From assembly GCF_003062295.1 (NCBI RefSeq), contig NZ_PYCN01000019.1:1-64000 (forward strand): a stretch of 64,000 nucleotides of DNA. The letters run 5' to 3'. The notes beneath the pieces were generated by a model, which was not told the origin of the DNA, made no database searches, and worked only from the letters and a program-made list of their open reading frames with translations. Shown here one piece after another: positions 44,911-53,684 of this stretch. The stretch comes from Bradyrhizobium algeriense (GTDB lineage Bacteria; Pseudomonadota; Alphaproteobacteria; Rhizobiales; Xanthobacteraceae). The position numbers were made by a program, and so were the translations under genes. Each line of letters opens with the position of its first letter. Position 1 is the stretch's first letter.

Positions 44911-44951
44911 CAAAATAAAAAGTAGAGCCATGGTTCTGACCATGGCTCTAC
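44911..44951 (-). terminator. Intrinsic terminator of hisA
   Basis: On the minus strand a perfect 13-base stem GTAGAGCCATGGT / ACCATGGCTCTAC with a four-base loop is followed by TTTTTATTTT. The 5' arm starts in the last base of the final hisA sense codon, so it includes the TAG stop. This is the strongest hairpin terminator in the window. Confidence 0.85.
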
Positions 44952-45688
44952 GCCGCGGCGCGTGCGTTGCGGATCAGCGTCAACGCCGCAGTCGGATCGA
45001 GCCGGCCGTCATAGAGCGCGCGGCCAGCAATCGCACCCGCAAGCTTTTTGGCACGTGGCTCAAGCAAGGCTTTCACGTCATCGATCGAAGCGAAACCGCC
45101 CGACGCGATGACGGGAATCGATATCCGCTCCGCAAGGGCAATCGTCGCATCGAGGTTTAGGCCCTTCAAAAGGCCGTCGCGTGCGATGTCGGTGAAGATG
45201 ATGGCGGCGACGCCGGCATCCTCAAAACGCTGTGCGATTTCGAGCGCGGTCACCTGCGAGGTCTCGGCCCAGCCTTCCACCGCAACTTTGCCGTCACGCG
45301 CATCGAGGCCAACAGCAACGCGGCCGGGAAATTTTTTCGCCGCGCTCTTCACGAGCTCGGGATCGCGCACCGCGGCCGTGCCGATGATGACGCGGGCAAT
45401 TCCCTTGTCCAGCCAGGCTTCCACGGTCTTGAGATCGCGAATGCCGCCGCCGAGCTGCACCGGCATGGTGACGGCCTTGAGCATCGCCTCGACCGCGAGC
45501 GCGTTCATCGGCTTGCCGGCAAAGGCGCCGTCGAGATCGACAACATGCAGATATTCGAACCCCTGCTCGGCAAAGGACCGCGCCTGCGCCGCGGGATCGA
45601 GGTTGAACACGGTCGCGCGCGCCATGTCGCCCTGCTCGAGGCGCACGCACTGGCCGTTTTTCAGATCGACGGCGGGAAAGAGAATCAC
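44948..45688 (-). CDS. hisA: 1-(5-phosphoribosyl)-5-[(5-phosphoribosylamino)methylideneamino]imidazole-4-carboxamide isomerase
   Basis: Amadori isomerase of the histidine pathway. The 246 residues (GTG start at 45688) begin VILFPAVDLKNGQCVRLEQGD and include FTDIARDGLLKG and PVIASGGFAS of the HisA barrel. The GTG start overlaps the hisH stop (GTGA), so hisH and hisA are translationally coupled. Confidence 0.95.
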   Translation of the reverse strand: MILFPAVDLKNGQCVRLEQGDMARATVFNLDPAAQARSFAEQGFEYLHVVDLDGAFAGKPMNALAVEAMLKAVTMPVQLGGGIRDLKTVEAWLDKGIARVIIGTAAVRDPELVKSAAKKFPGRVAVGLDARDGKVAVEGWAETSQVTALEIAQRFEDAGVAAIIFTDIARDGLLKGLNLDATIALAERISIPVIASGGFASIDDVKALLEPRAKKLAGAIAGRALYDGRLDPTAALTLIRNARAAA

Positions 45689-46335
45689 GGCTTCCACTTC
45701 AGGAAATTCGAGATCAGGGCCAAGCCGAAGCGTTGGCTCTTCTCAGGGTGAAACTGCGTGCCGATCGCGGTGTCCTTGCCGACGATCGCCGTCACCGGCC
45801 CGCCGTAATCGGCGCGCGCCAGCACATCGGCCTCGTTGGAGGCATTGAGATGATAGGAGTGCACGAAATAAGCGTGGCGTCCCTTCGGTCCGAGCGGCAG
45901 CCGCTCCAGCACCGGGTGCTCACGGATCATATCGAGCGTGTTCCATCCCATGTGCGGGATCTTCAAATTTTCTTCGCGCGGCGCAATCTTCTCGACGTCG
46001 CCCGCGATCCAGTTGAAGCCCTCGGTGACGACGTGCTCCTTGCCGCGCGTGGCCATCAGCTGCATGCCGACGCAGATGCCGAAGAACGGCCGCGCCTTGA
46101 CGCGCACAGCCTCGGTCATCGCTTCCAGCATGCCGTCCACGGCGTCGAGGCCCCGGCGGCAATCGGCGAAGGCGCCGACGCCGGGCAGCACGATGCGGTC
46201 GGCGCGATAAACGGCCTCGGGATCGCGCGTCACCATGACCTTCTGCGGCTCTTCCATGCTCCGCGCGGCCCGCTCGAAGGCTTTTGCCGCCGAGTGGAGA
46301 TTACCCGAGCCGTAGTCGATGATCGCAACGCTCAT
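45685..46335 (-). CDS. hisH: Imidazole glycerol phosphate synthase subunit HisH
   Basis: Glutaminase subunit supplying ammonia to HisF. The 216 residues from ATG 46335 carry the class I amidotransferase Cys in FFGICVGMQLM and the His-x-Glu pair in GTQFHPEKSQ. N-terminal motif MSVAIIDYGSGNLHS is standard. Its ATG overlaps the stop of the DUF2628 gene. Confidence 0.96.
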   Translation of the reverse strand: MSVAIIDYGSGNLHSAAKAFERAARSMEEPQKVMVTRDPEAVYRADRIVLPGVGAFADCRRGLDAVDGMLEAMTEAVRVKARPFFGICVGMQLMATRGKEHVVTEGFNWIAGDVEKIAPREENLKIPHMGWNTLDMIREHPVLERLPLGPKGRHAYFVHSYHLNASNEADVLARADYGGPVTAIVGKDTAIGTQFHPEKSQRFGLALISNFLKWKP

Positions 46336-46865
46336 CGCGGCCCTCCCGGCTCTGGAAACAGGCCGATGATCCCGCCTTGCGGCAATGGCGGCGGCGGTTT
46401 GGAGAACGGCTGGCCCGGAATGTTGCGGGTCGGCGGCGGTGCGCCGCGATCGACCGCCCATTGGTCATTGCTCAGGCCACGCTGCCGGGCCGTCCAGCGC
46501 TCGAAGAATCGGCGTTCGGCCGTCTCCTCGTCGGCGGCGACCACGATATCGAGCTGGCGCCATTTGCGCCGCGACAGGGTCCAGCGCCGCAGGCTGGGCG
46601 CTTCGAATCCCATCAGGATCGCAATCAGGACGACAACCATGAAGATCGTGCCACGGCTGGCGCCCAGCGCCGACATCCCGAACTGGACGGCGATCATCAG
46701 AACGATCCAGCCGATCAGCGCCAGCCATAGCCGGTGCCACAACAGCCAGATCACGCTCGCAACCGCGGCCCAGAAATGGAAGCCGTCGCGGACAAAGACG
46801 AATTTGTCGGTCGCCGCGAGATCGGCGCCGTTGGCTACGGGAGCATGCACTGTGTAGACCGGCAT
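46332..46865 (-). CDS. DUF2628 membrane protein
   Basis: A 177-residue protein with two to three hydrophobic segments (about 30-95: FWAAVASVIWLLWHRLWLAL and the region after it). It has the N-terminal MPVYTVHAP and YTVHAPVANGAD features and C-terminal Pro-rich tail of the DUF2628 family. The family's role is unknown. It lies between hisB and hisH and overlaps hisH by four bases, so it is transcribed with the his genes. Confidence 0.85.
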   Translation of the reverse strand: MPVYTVHAPVANGADLAATDKFVFVRDGFHFWAAVASVIWLLWHRLWLALIGWIVLMIAVQFGMSALGASRGTIFMVVVLIAILMGFEAPSLRRWTLSRRKWRQLDIVVAADEETAERRFFERWTARQRGLSNDQWAVDRGAPPPTRNIPGQPFSKPPPPLPQGGIIGLFPEPGGPR

Positions 46866-46904
46866 CGAACCTCTCCGCCGCGAACGAAAAACGCGAACAA
46901 GAAA

Positions 46905-47498
46905 TCAGCCGCCGAGCTGACCCTTGGTGGAAGGCACTTCGCCGGCCGCGCTCGGATCGATCGCGACCGCGGCACGAAGCGCCCTCGCCAGACCCTTGAA
47001 GCAGGATTCGGCGATATGATGGCTGTTCTCGCCATATAAGGTCTCGACGTGCAAAGTCACGCCGGCGTTGATGGTGAAGGCGTTGAACCATTCGCGCACC
47101 AGCTCGGTATCGAATTGACCGACCTTGTCGCGCGGAAAATCGACCTTGAACACCAGCACCGGCCGGCCCGAAATGTCGATCACGACGCGCGACAGCGTCT
47201 CGTCCATCGGCATGTGGATCGAGGCGTAGCGGGTGATGCCGGCCATGGTGCCGAGCGCCTGTTTCACGGCCTGGCCCAGCGCGATGCCGACGTCCTCGGT
47301 GGTGTGGTGGTGGTCGACATGGAGGTCGCCATCGGCCTTCACGGTGATATCGATGCGGGAATGCCGGGCCAGCAGGTCGAGCATATGGTCGAAAAAGCCG
47401 ATACCGGTCGATACCTTGGACACGCCCGTGCCATCGAGGTTTACCGCGACCTCGATGTCGGTTTCCTTGGTCTTGCGCTTGATGGACGCTGTGCGCAT
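46905..47498 (-). CDS. hisB: Imidazoleglycerol-phosphate dehydratase
   Basis: Dehydrates IGP in histidine synthesis. The 197-residue, single-domain protein (no phosphatase half, as in most bacteria other than enterics) shows the metal-binding pairs GFFDHMLDLLARHS and HVDHHHTTEDVGIALGQA, and the C-terminal HHIAESCFKGLARALR. It is the first gene of the leftward his group here. Confidence 0.96.
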   Translation of the reverse strand: MRTASIKRKTKETDIEVAVNLDGTGVSKVSTGIGFFDHMLDLLARHSRIDITVKADGDLHVDHHHTTEDVGIALGQAVKQALGTMAGITRYASIHMPMDETLSRVVIDISGRPVLVFKVDFPRDKVGQFDTELVREWFNAFTINAGVTLHVETLYGENSHHIAESCFKGLARALRAAVAIDPSAAGEVPSTKGQLGG

Positions 47499-47526
47499 GA
47501 AAACTGCTTCCCTTTGGCCGCCCTGG

Positions 47527-47548
47527 GGGCCGAAAACGCGGCCCTTTT
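47527..47548 (+). terminator. Terminator-like hairpin with U-run, no upstream gene
   Basis: GGGCCG (47527-47532), loop AAAACG, CGGCCC (47539-47544) and TTTT follow on the plus strand. No plus-strand gene precedes it. It lies in the hisB 5' region and could cap antisense transcription or form part of the hisB leader. Confidence 0.4.
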
Positions 47549-47634
47549 AACAGGCGGATGTCGCCTTCGCTACTGCGGGATGACGCTTTTGGAGGCTGAA
47601 CTTCGGCCTATGGTGACCGGAATCCCGGCCGCGA

Positions 47635-47662
47635 TTGTAACCCTCCCCGCCAGCCCCTAAAT
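47635..47662 (+). promoter_or_regulatory. Possible sigma-32-like promoter of hslVU
   Basis: TTGTAA (47635-47640) and CCCCTAAAT (47654-47662) with a 13-base spacer lie 22 bases before the hslV ATG. HslVU is a classic heat-shock protease, so an RpoH promoter is expected; the match is only fair. Confidence 0.35.
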
Positions 47663-47684
47663 CTGATGGGAACGAGGGCAATTC

Positions 47685-48236
47685 ATGCAAGCATCTGAAA
47701 ACAGCCTGCCGATCTGGCACGGCACGACGATTTTGACGGTCCGCAAGGGCGGCAAGGTGGTGATCGGCGGCGATGGCCAGGTCTCGATCGGCCAGACCGT
47801 CATCAAGGCCAACGCCAAAAAGGTCCGCAAACTGGGCAAGGGCGACGTGATCGGTGGCTTTGCCGGGGCGACCGCCGACGCTTTCACCCTGTTCGAGCGG
47901 CTGGAAAGCAAGCTTGAGCAGTATCCCGGGCAATTGACCCGCGCGGCGGTCGAGCTTGCCAAGGACTGGCGGACCGACCGCTATCTGCGCCGGCTGGAGG
48001 CGATGATGATCGTCGCCGACAAGGACGTCTCGCTGGTCCTGACCGGCACCGGCGACGTGCTGGAGCCGGAAGCGGGCGTGATGGCGATCGGCTCGGGCGG
48101 CAATTATGCGCTCGCCGCGGCGCGTGCGCTGGTCGATACCGACAAGGACGCCGAGAGCATCGTGCGCCGCGCGCTCGATATCGCCGCCGACATCTGCGTC
48201 TACACCAACCGCAACGTCACGATCGAAACGCTCTGA
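47685..48236 (+). CDS. hslV: ATP-dependent protease subunit HslV
   Basis: Peptidase part of the HslVU protease. The 183 residues have the N-terminal nucleophile Thr (T14 after HG in WHGTTILTVRK, exposed by autoprocessing), the GGKVVIGGDGQVS loop and the GSGGNYALAAARAL motif. A short propeptide of about 13 residues is longer than that of E. coli HslV. The partner hslU lies 2.3 kb downstream on the same strand after three small genes. Confidence 0.96.
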   Translation: MQASENSLPIWHGTTILTVRKGGKVVIGGDGQVSIGQTVIKANAKKVRKLGKGDVIGGFAGATADAFTLFERLESKLEQYPGQLTRAAVELAKDWRTDRYLRRLEAMMIVADKDVSLVLTGTGDVLEPEAGVMAIGSGGNYALAAARALVDTDKDAESIVRRALDIAADICVYTNRNVTIETL

Positions 48237-48251
48237 GGGGAGCCGCCGGTC

Positions 48252-48737
48252 ATGGCGTCGGACTATGTCTTCCGCCCGATGACATCTGACGATCTGCAGG
48301 TAATCCGGCAGTGGCTGGCGCAGCCGCATGTCCGGGAATGGTGGGGCGATCCGTCCGAGCAATATGATCTGGTCAGCGGCGATCTCGATGAACCCGCGAT
48401 GGATCAATTCATCGTCTCGGCAGGGAGCAACGATTTCGCCTATCTGCAATGCTACGACCTGACCGCCTGGAATTCAGGCTTTGGTGAACATCCGCCCGGC
48501 ACCCGCGGCATCGACCTGTTCATCGGCGAGTCCGACATGATCGCGCGCGGCCATGGTTCGGCGTTCATTCGCGCCTTCGTCGACGAGCGCCTGCGGAATG
48601 GTGCGCCGCGCATTGTCACCGATCCCGATCCAGCCAACACCCGGGCCGTTCGTGCCTACGAGAAAGCGGGCTTTGAAAAAGCTGGTATGGTCGATACACC
48701 TGATGGCCCCGCTTTATTGATGGTCCGCAACGCATGA
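48252..48737 (+). CDS. GNAT-family acetyltransferase (AAC(6')-like)
   Basis: A 161-residue acetyltransferase similar to aminoglycoside 6'-N-acetyltransferases and siderophore acetyltransferases. The acetyl-CoA-binding segment GHGSAFIRAFVDERL and the RIVTDPDPANTRAVRAYEKAGFE motif are typical. Such enzymes in Bradyrhizobium have not been shown to confer drug resistance and the substrate is unknown. The gene overlaps the DUF2585 gene by four bases. Confidence 0.85.
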   Translation: MASDYVFRPMTSDDLQVIRQWLAQPHVREWWGDPSEQYDLVSGDLDEPAMDQFIVSAGSNDFAYLQCYDLTAWNSGFGEHPPGTRGIDLFIGESDMIARGHGSAFIRAFVDERLRNGAPRIVTDPDPANTRAVRAYEKAGFEKAGMVDTPDGPALLMVRNA

Positions 48738-49345
48738 CCTCTACCAGCAGCATCGAAAAAGCCCCGGTCATCCGCGCGCTTTCGGCCTGGCATTGGACAT
48801 TGATCGCAGCCGGCATCCTCGCAGTTCAAGCCGCGATCCTGTATGCGATGGGCCGTCTGCCGATCTGCGCCTGCGGCTACGTCAAACTCTGGCACGGCGT
48901 GGTGCAAAGTTCGGAAAACTCGCAGCACATTACCGACTGGTACACGCTGTCCCACATCCTGCATGGCATCCTGTTCTACGGCGCGGCCTTCCTCGCCTTC
49001 CCGCGCCTCGCCTGGCAGGGCCGCCTGATCCTTGCCATGCTGCTGGAAGGCGGCTGGGAACTGGTCGAGAATTCCGACTGGATCATCAACCGCTACCGCG
49101 CCGGCACGATCTCGCTGGATTATTTTGGCGATACCATTGTCAATTCGATCTCCGATTCACTTGCGATGATCGGCGGCTTCCTTTTGGCAAAAAGGCTTCC
49201 GGTCGCCATCACGGTGGCGGTGGCGCTGTTGTTCGAACTCGTAATGACGCTCCACATTCGCGACAATCTGACGCTCAACATCATCATGCTGATTCACCCC
49301 TTCGAGGCGATCAAGGTTTGGCAAGGCGGACCGCCGATTATCTAG
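48734..49345 (+). CDS. DUF2585 (UPF0314) membrane protein
   Basis: A 203-residue integral membrane protein with four to five helices. The motifs WHGVVQSSENSQHITDWYTLSHILHG and LLEGGWELVENSDWIINRYRAG are signatures of the UPF0314 family, which is common in Rhizobiales and has no known function. It lies between hslV and hslU and overlaps the acetyltransferase gene. Confidence 0.88.
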   Translation: MTSTSSIEKAPVIRALSAWHWTLIAAGILAVQAAILYAMGRLPICACGYVKLWHGVVQSSENSQHITDWYTLSHILHGILFYGAAFLAFPRLAWQGRLILAMLLEGGWELVENSDWIINRYRAGTISLDYFGDTIVNSISDSLAMIGGFLLAKRLPVAITVAVALLFELVMTLHIRDNLTLNIIMLIHPFEAIKVWQGGPPII

Positions 49346-49412
49346 AGACGATTGTGTCGGCTGCTTGCGACAGGCCTGATCCGGCTTACTTAACTCCAGA
49401 GGTCCAGTATCG

Positions 49413-50489
49413 ATGATTGCAAGCGAGATTTTGGCGAAAGGCGTTGAGCGCGGCATTATCACGCCCGAACAGGCCGAACGCCTGCGCGCGCTGGAAAATG
49501 CCGGCGAGCCGCCGGAATTGCCCGCCTCGCCCGACGACGAACAGCTTCGCTTCATCAGCGGCTTCAGCGACATCTTTGTCACCATTGGCCTTGCCATGTT
49601 CGTCGGGGCGGTCGGCTATTTTGCCCTGTCATCCAGCGGGCCGGTTGGTATGTGGATAGCAGTCGCCGTTACAGCCTGGCTACTCGCCGAATTCTTCACA
49701 CGGCTGCGGCGCATGGCGTTACCAAGCATCGTTCTCCTGATCGTATTTGCCTGGGCCGCTTTCGCCGCCAGCGCCGTCTTTCTCGGGGCGGGCGCCCGGC
49801 CATACAGCTTTCCGCTATCTGCATGGGGGCTTTCCGGACCTGGTGGGATCGAGCCAGCGACGTTGGCGAGCGCCGCATTTATGACCGTGCTGCTGACGGC
49901 ACTGCACTACTGGCGCTTTCGGGTGCCCATAACTATCGCGGCGGGGTGCGGCGCGTTGCTGCTCACGGTCATGGGACTGGCTTATGGGCTTTTTCCGCAG
50001 CTACCGCACGGCGCGTACAGCGCCCTGGCTTTCATTTGCGGCCTCGCTATTTTTGGCTTGGCCATGGGGTTTGACATGACGGATCCGAAACGGCTGACGC
50101 GCCGGACCGATATTGCCTTCTGGCTACATCTGCTTGCTGCGCCGCTCATCGTACACTCATTAATTGGTGGCGTGTTCGACGTGGGCGTAAAACTCGAACC
50201 CAAACCTGCTGTTGCCGTAGTGGCTGTGTTTCTGGCACTTAGCCTTGTCGCGGTCCTGATCGACCGCCGCGCTCTGCTGGTATCCGGCCTCGCCTATGCA
50301 GGAGGTGCCTTCTGGGCTCTGATCCGCCAGGCGGGCCTTTCCGACATAACGACCCCGCTCACAATCCTGACCCTCGGCGCTTTCGTGCTGTTGCTCAGCG
50401 CCGGATGGAAGCCACTTCGGGCCGGGATATTGAAATTGGCACCATCGACGCTCACGCGTCGCCTCCCGCAACCAACCCTATCCGTGTAA
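49413..50489 (+). CDS. Polytopic membrane protein of unknown function
   Basis: A 358-residue protein with about eight to ten hydrophobic helices after a soluble N-terminus (about 50 residues: ILAKGVERGIITPEQAERL and similar). It resembles DUF2157-like membrane proteins in its opening, but I cannot name a family with certainty. It sits 10 bases before hslU and is likely co-transcribed with the hslV group. Confidence 0.75.
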   Translation: MIASEILAKGVERGIITPEQAERLRALENAGEPPELPASPDDEQLRFISGFSDIFVTIGLAMFVGAVGYFALSSSGPVGMWIAVAVTAWLLAEFFTRLRRMALPSIVLLIVFAWAAFAASAVFLGAGARPYSFPLSAWGLSGPGGIEPATLASAAFMTVLLTALHYWRFRVPITIAAGCGALLLTVMGLAYGLFPQLPHGAYSALAFICGLAIFGLAMGFDMTDPKRLTRRTDIAFWLHLLAAPLIVHSLIGGVFDVGVKLEPKPAVAVVAVFLALSLVAVLIDRRALLVSGLAYAGGAFWALIRQAGLSDITTPLTILTLGAFVLLLSAGWKPLRAGILKLAPSTLTRRLPQPTLSV

Positions 50490-50499
50490 GAATGTACGT

Positions 50500-51801
50500 A
50501 TGACCGACTTTTCTCCCCGTGAAATCGTCTCCGAACTCGACCGCTTCATTGTCGGCCAGGCCGACGCCAAGCGCGCGGTATCGATCGCGCTGCGTAACCG
50601 CTGGCGGCGGCTGCAGCTCACCGGCAGCTTGCGCGAAGAGGTGCTGCCGAAAAACATCCTGATGATCGGGCCGACCGGCGTCGGCAAGACCGAGATCGCG
50701 CGGCGGCTGGCGAAGCTGGCCAACGCGCCCTTCATCAAGGTCGAGGCCACCAAGTTCACCGAGGTCGGCTATGTCGGCCGCGACGTCGAGCAGATCATCC
50801 GCGACCTCGTCGAGGTCGCGATCGTGCAGGTCCGCGAGCGCAAGCGCAAGGACGTACAGGCCCGCGCGCAGCAGGCCGCCGAAGAACGCGTGCTGGATGC
50901 GCTGGTCGGACCGGCGTCGAGCCCCGCGACACGCGATTCCTTCCGCAAGAAGCTGCGCGCCGGCGAGCTCAACGACAAGGAAATCGAGATCGAGACGCAA
51001 TCCTCCGGCGGCATGCCGATGTTCGAAATCCCGGGCATGCCCGGCGCGCAGATGGGCGCGATTTCGATCGGCGACATCTTCGGGAAGATGGGCGGACGAA
51101 CCAAGACCCGTCGCCTGACGGTCGAAAGCTCGCACGAGATTCTCGTCAACGAGGAATCGGACAAGCTGCTGGACAGCGATCAGCTGGTGCTGGAAGCCAT
51201 CAACGCGGTCGAAAACAACGGCATCGTGTTTCTCGACGAGATCGACAAGATCTGCGTGCGCGACGGCCGTACTGGCGGCGACGTTTCGCGCGAGGGCGTG
51301 CAGCGCGACCTGCTGCCGCTGATCGAAGGCACCACGGTCTCGACCAAGCACGGCGCGGTCAAGACCGACCACATCCTGTTCATCGCCTCCGGCGCGTTCC
51401 ATATCTCAAAGCCCTCGGACCTGTTGCCGGAATTGCAGGGGCGGCTACCGATCCGCGTCGAGCTGGAAGCGCTGACACGCGACGACATGCGCCGCATCCT
51501 GACCGAGCCGGAGGCCTCGCTGATAAAGCAATATGTCGCGCTGATGCAGACTGAAGGCGTCACGCTCGACATCGCCGACGATGCCATCGACGCGCTGGCG
51601 GATATCGCGGTCGCCGTCAATTCGACGGTCGAGAACATCGGTGCGCGGCGGCTGCAGACGGTGATGGAGCGGGTGCTCGACGAGATTTCATTCGCCGCGC
51701 CGGACCGTCATGGCGAGACCATCAAGGTCGATGCCGATTACGTGCAGAAGCACGTCGGCGACCTCGCCAAGAACGCCGATTTGAGCCGGTTTATTTTGTA
51801 G
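50500..51801 (+). CDS. hslU: ATP-dependent protease ATPase subunit HslU
   Basis: AAA+ unfoldase that feeds HslV. The 433 residues have the Walker A GPTGVGKTEIARRLA, the intermediate I domain (about 110-230, rich in Glu, Arg and Gln), Walker B VFLDEIDKIC, and the C-terminal sensor II region with IGARRLQTVMERVLDEISF. The extreme C-terminus ends LSRFIL, which docks into HslV. The gene is followed immediately by a REP-like element. Confidence 0.97.
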   Translation: MTDFSPREIVSELDRFIVGQADAKRAVSIALRNRWRRLQLTGSLREEVLPKNILMIGPTGVGKTEIARRLAKLANAPFIKVEATKFTEVGYVGRDVEQIIRDLVEVAIVQVRERKRKDVQARAQQAAEERVLDALVGPASSPATRDSFRKKLRAGELNDKEIEIETQSSGGMPMFEIPGMPGAQMGAISIGDIFGKMGGRTKTRRLTVESSHEILVNEESDKLLDSDQLVLEAINAVENNGIVFLDEIDKICVRDGRTGGDVSREGVQRDLLPLIEGTTVSTKHGAVKTDHILFIASGAFHISKPSDLLPELQGRLPIRVELEALTRDDMRRILTEPEASLIKQYVALMQTEGVTLDIADDAIDALADIAVAVNSTVENIGARRLQTVMERVLDEISFAAPDRHGETIKVDADYVQKHVGDLAKNADLSRFIL

Positions 51802-51806
51802 CCGTT

Positions 51807-51841
51807 GTAGCCCGGATGGAGCGCAGCGCAATCCGGGCTAC
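51807..51841. repeat. REP-like palindrome (CCCGGATGGAGCGCAGCG type)
   Basis: GTAGCCCGGAT and ATCCGGGCTAC arms around a GGAGCGCAGCGC core, five bases after hslU; third copy of the family in this window. Confidence 0.75.
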
Positions 51842-51954
51842 GCCCACAACCACAAATCTTCATTGTGCGCTCTCGCCGAGGCCGCTATCCCGTCTGTGAC
51901 GCCGGCCTGTAGTTTATGGATCCCGGCTCGCGCTATCGCTTGGCCGGGACGACG

Positions 51955-53082
51955 ATGAACCTGAATTTGCGGCTATGGGAAAACCCCTGGCGCTTGATGC
52001 TTGCCGTCAATGCCGCCGTGCTGATCGGGGTCTTCTGGCACAAGATCACGCTGCCGCCTTACGTCCCCTACATCCATCTGCTGGTCGATTATCATTTCGG
52101 CTTCACCAAGCGCGCCCTGATCGGCGCGATCGTCGCGCTGTTCACGGCCAAGGTGCCGGTGTGGCTGGTGTTTGCGCTCAGCGGCACGGTGTGGCTGGTG
52201 ACGGCAGGGCTGTTCGTACAGTTATTCCGCCGAACGTTTGGTTTTGATCAAAAGCATTTGCCGCTGTTCATGTTCATGGCGGGCTCACCGTTTTTCCTGA
52301 AGAATTTTATGCACACGCTCGGGCACTTCGACATTTACGGATGCCTGTTGGCGATCTGCCTGCTGCTGATTCCGGCGCGTTCGCTGGCCTATGTGTTGCT
52401 CGCCGCGATGTTCTCGATCGTACTCGTGTTGATCCACCACATTCATCTCTTGATGTACGTGCCTACGATCACCGCCATCGTGGCGTTGCGTCATTACCTC
52501 GTGCAGGGCGTGAGCCGACGGAACGCCGCTGTTGGCATGGCATCGCTCGCGGCCATAGGCCTGCTCTTCATCACCGAGCAATTCTACGGCACGATGGCGG
52601 TACCGGAGGCGGAGTTCGTCGTCTATCTGCAGGGCCGGATGGCCGACCCATCGCAAACCAAGCTGCTGAGCTTTGGCTATATCTGGTACCAGCCACTCTC
52701 GAAGGAAGTTCTGGATACCTGGCAGCGGCTGCCGCACAACCTCCTCGGCATTCCCGTATTTGCGCTCCTGATCTGGCTGCACACGCCGCTCTGTCGATAT
52801 TTCGTCGATCTGATCGCAGCGTTATCAATAGAAGCGCATCGCCGGATCGTCGCTGCCGCGATCGTCGTCGTCAGCCTCGGCTATCTCATCATGTTCGCGA
52901 TGATCTTCGATTACTCGAGGTGGATTTCGAACTGGGCGGTGTGCCTGTTCCTGATCCTGCACGCGGTGAAGACGCTGCCTTCAAAAGAAGTGCCGCCGAT
53001 ATCGGGCGATGACCGGAAGACAATGGTGTTCGGCTGGATCGTGACCCTGATTCCACGAGTCGGAATCGTGCGGCCGTTCTGA
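51955..53082 (+). CDS. Polytopic membrane protein of unknown function
   Basis: Roughly 375 residues from the start at ATG 51955 (MNLNLRLWENPWRL); an in-frame ATG at 51916 is the alternative. It has about ten hydrophobic helices, a conserved-looking HLLVDYHFGFTKRALIGAI segment and a GHFDIYG segment, as in bacterial proteins related to glycosyltransferases of the GT-C type. I cannot assign a function. It converges on the Smr gene. Confidence 0.7.
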   Translation: MNLNLRLWENPWRLMLAVNAAVLIGVFWHKITLPPYVPYIHLLVDYHFGFTKRALIGAIVALFTAKVPVWLVFALSGTVWLVTAGLFVQLFRRTFGFDQKHLPLFMFMAGSPFFLKNFMHTLGHFDIYGCLLAICLLLIPARSLAYVLLAAMFSIVLVLIHHIHLLMYVPTITAIVALRHYLVQGVSRRNAAVGMASLAAIGLLFITEQFYGTMAVPEAEFVVYLQGRMADPSQTKLLSFGYIWYQPLSKEVLDTWQRLPHNLLGIPVFALLIWLHTPLCRYFVDLIAALSIEAHRRIVAAAIVVVSLGYLIMFAMIFDYSRWISNWAVCLFLILHAVKTLPSKEVPPISGDDRKTMVFGWIVTLIPRVGIVRPF

Positions 53083-53087
53083 CAGAT

Positions 53088-53684
53088 CTAAGTTCTCGAT
53101 CTCCGCACCCTAACGTACAAGGCGCCCTCGCCGCCATGGCCGATATGGGCTTCCTCGAAGCCGACCACCAGAGAACGGAATTCCGGCAGGCCGAGCCATA
53201 GCGGCACCTGGCGGCGGAGCACGCCGCGCTCGGATTCGGCGCCGATCTTGCCCTTGCCGGTGATGATGAGCACGAAGGTCAGCCCGTCATGATGGGCGCG
53301 CTGCAGGAAGCCGAACAGCGCGCGATGCGCCCTCGTCTGCGTCATGCCATGCAGGTCGAGCCGGGCGTCGATCTCCTTCCGCCCGCGCGACAGATGCGAC
53401 CGCTCGCGGCGGCCGATCGGCGCCAATGGCGGCGGTTCCGGCTTTGAAGGAGCAACGATTCGTGCCGGGGCGACGTGCCGCGGCGAAGCGGCGGGTTTCG
53501 GCGCGACTTTGCTATCGGCTTCGGTCGAGACGGCCGGCGGCTTCGAAGGGCGGTGCCGTTTGCGCAACGGCTTGACCTGCTTGGCGACGCTCTCCCACAG
53601 CGCGCGGTCCTCTTCGCTCAGGCCGGGCTTGCGTCGCGGCGGCTCCGGCAATTCGGGAATCAAACTCGACGGCCGGCGTTTCAT
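53088..53684 (-). CDS. Smr-domain endonuclease-like protein
   Basis: A 198-residue protein with a Pro/Arg-rich, low-complexity N-terminus and a C-terminal Smr domain (about 95-198): LDLHGMTQTRAHRALFGFL, LIITGKGK and the VGFEEAHIGHGGEGALYV end. Smr domains nick nucleic acids in MutS2-like and other contexts; stand-alone forms of unknown role are common in alphaproteobacteria. It overlaps the mltA stop by four bases, so it is coupled with mltA. Confidence 0.85.
   Translation of the reverse strand: MKRRPSSLIPELPEPPRRKPGLSEEDRALWESVAKQVKPLRKRHRPSKPPAVSTEADSKVAPKPAASPRHVAPARIVAPSKPEPPPLAPIGRRERSHLSRGRKEIDARLDLHGMTQTRAHRALFGFLQRAHHDGLTFVLIITGKGKIGAESERGVLRRQVPLWLGLPEFRSLVVGFEEAHIGHGGEGALYVRVRRSRT

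Noticed and set aside
42727..44925. A 732-codon plus-strand frame across coaA, hisE and hisF
   Set aside because: Spans three well-supported genes on the other strand and has no recognisable domain.
48252..48737. Aminoglycoside resistance gene
   Set aside because: It is an AAC(6')-like acetyltransferase by fold only; similar chromosomal genes are widespread and the substrate cannot be read from sequence.
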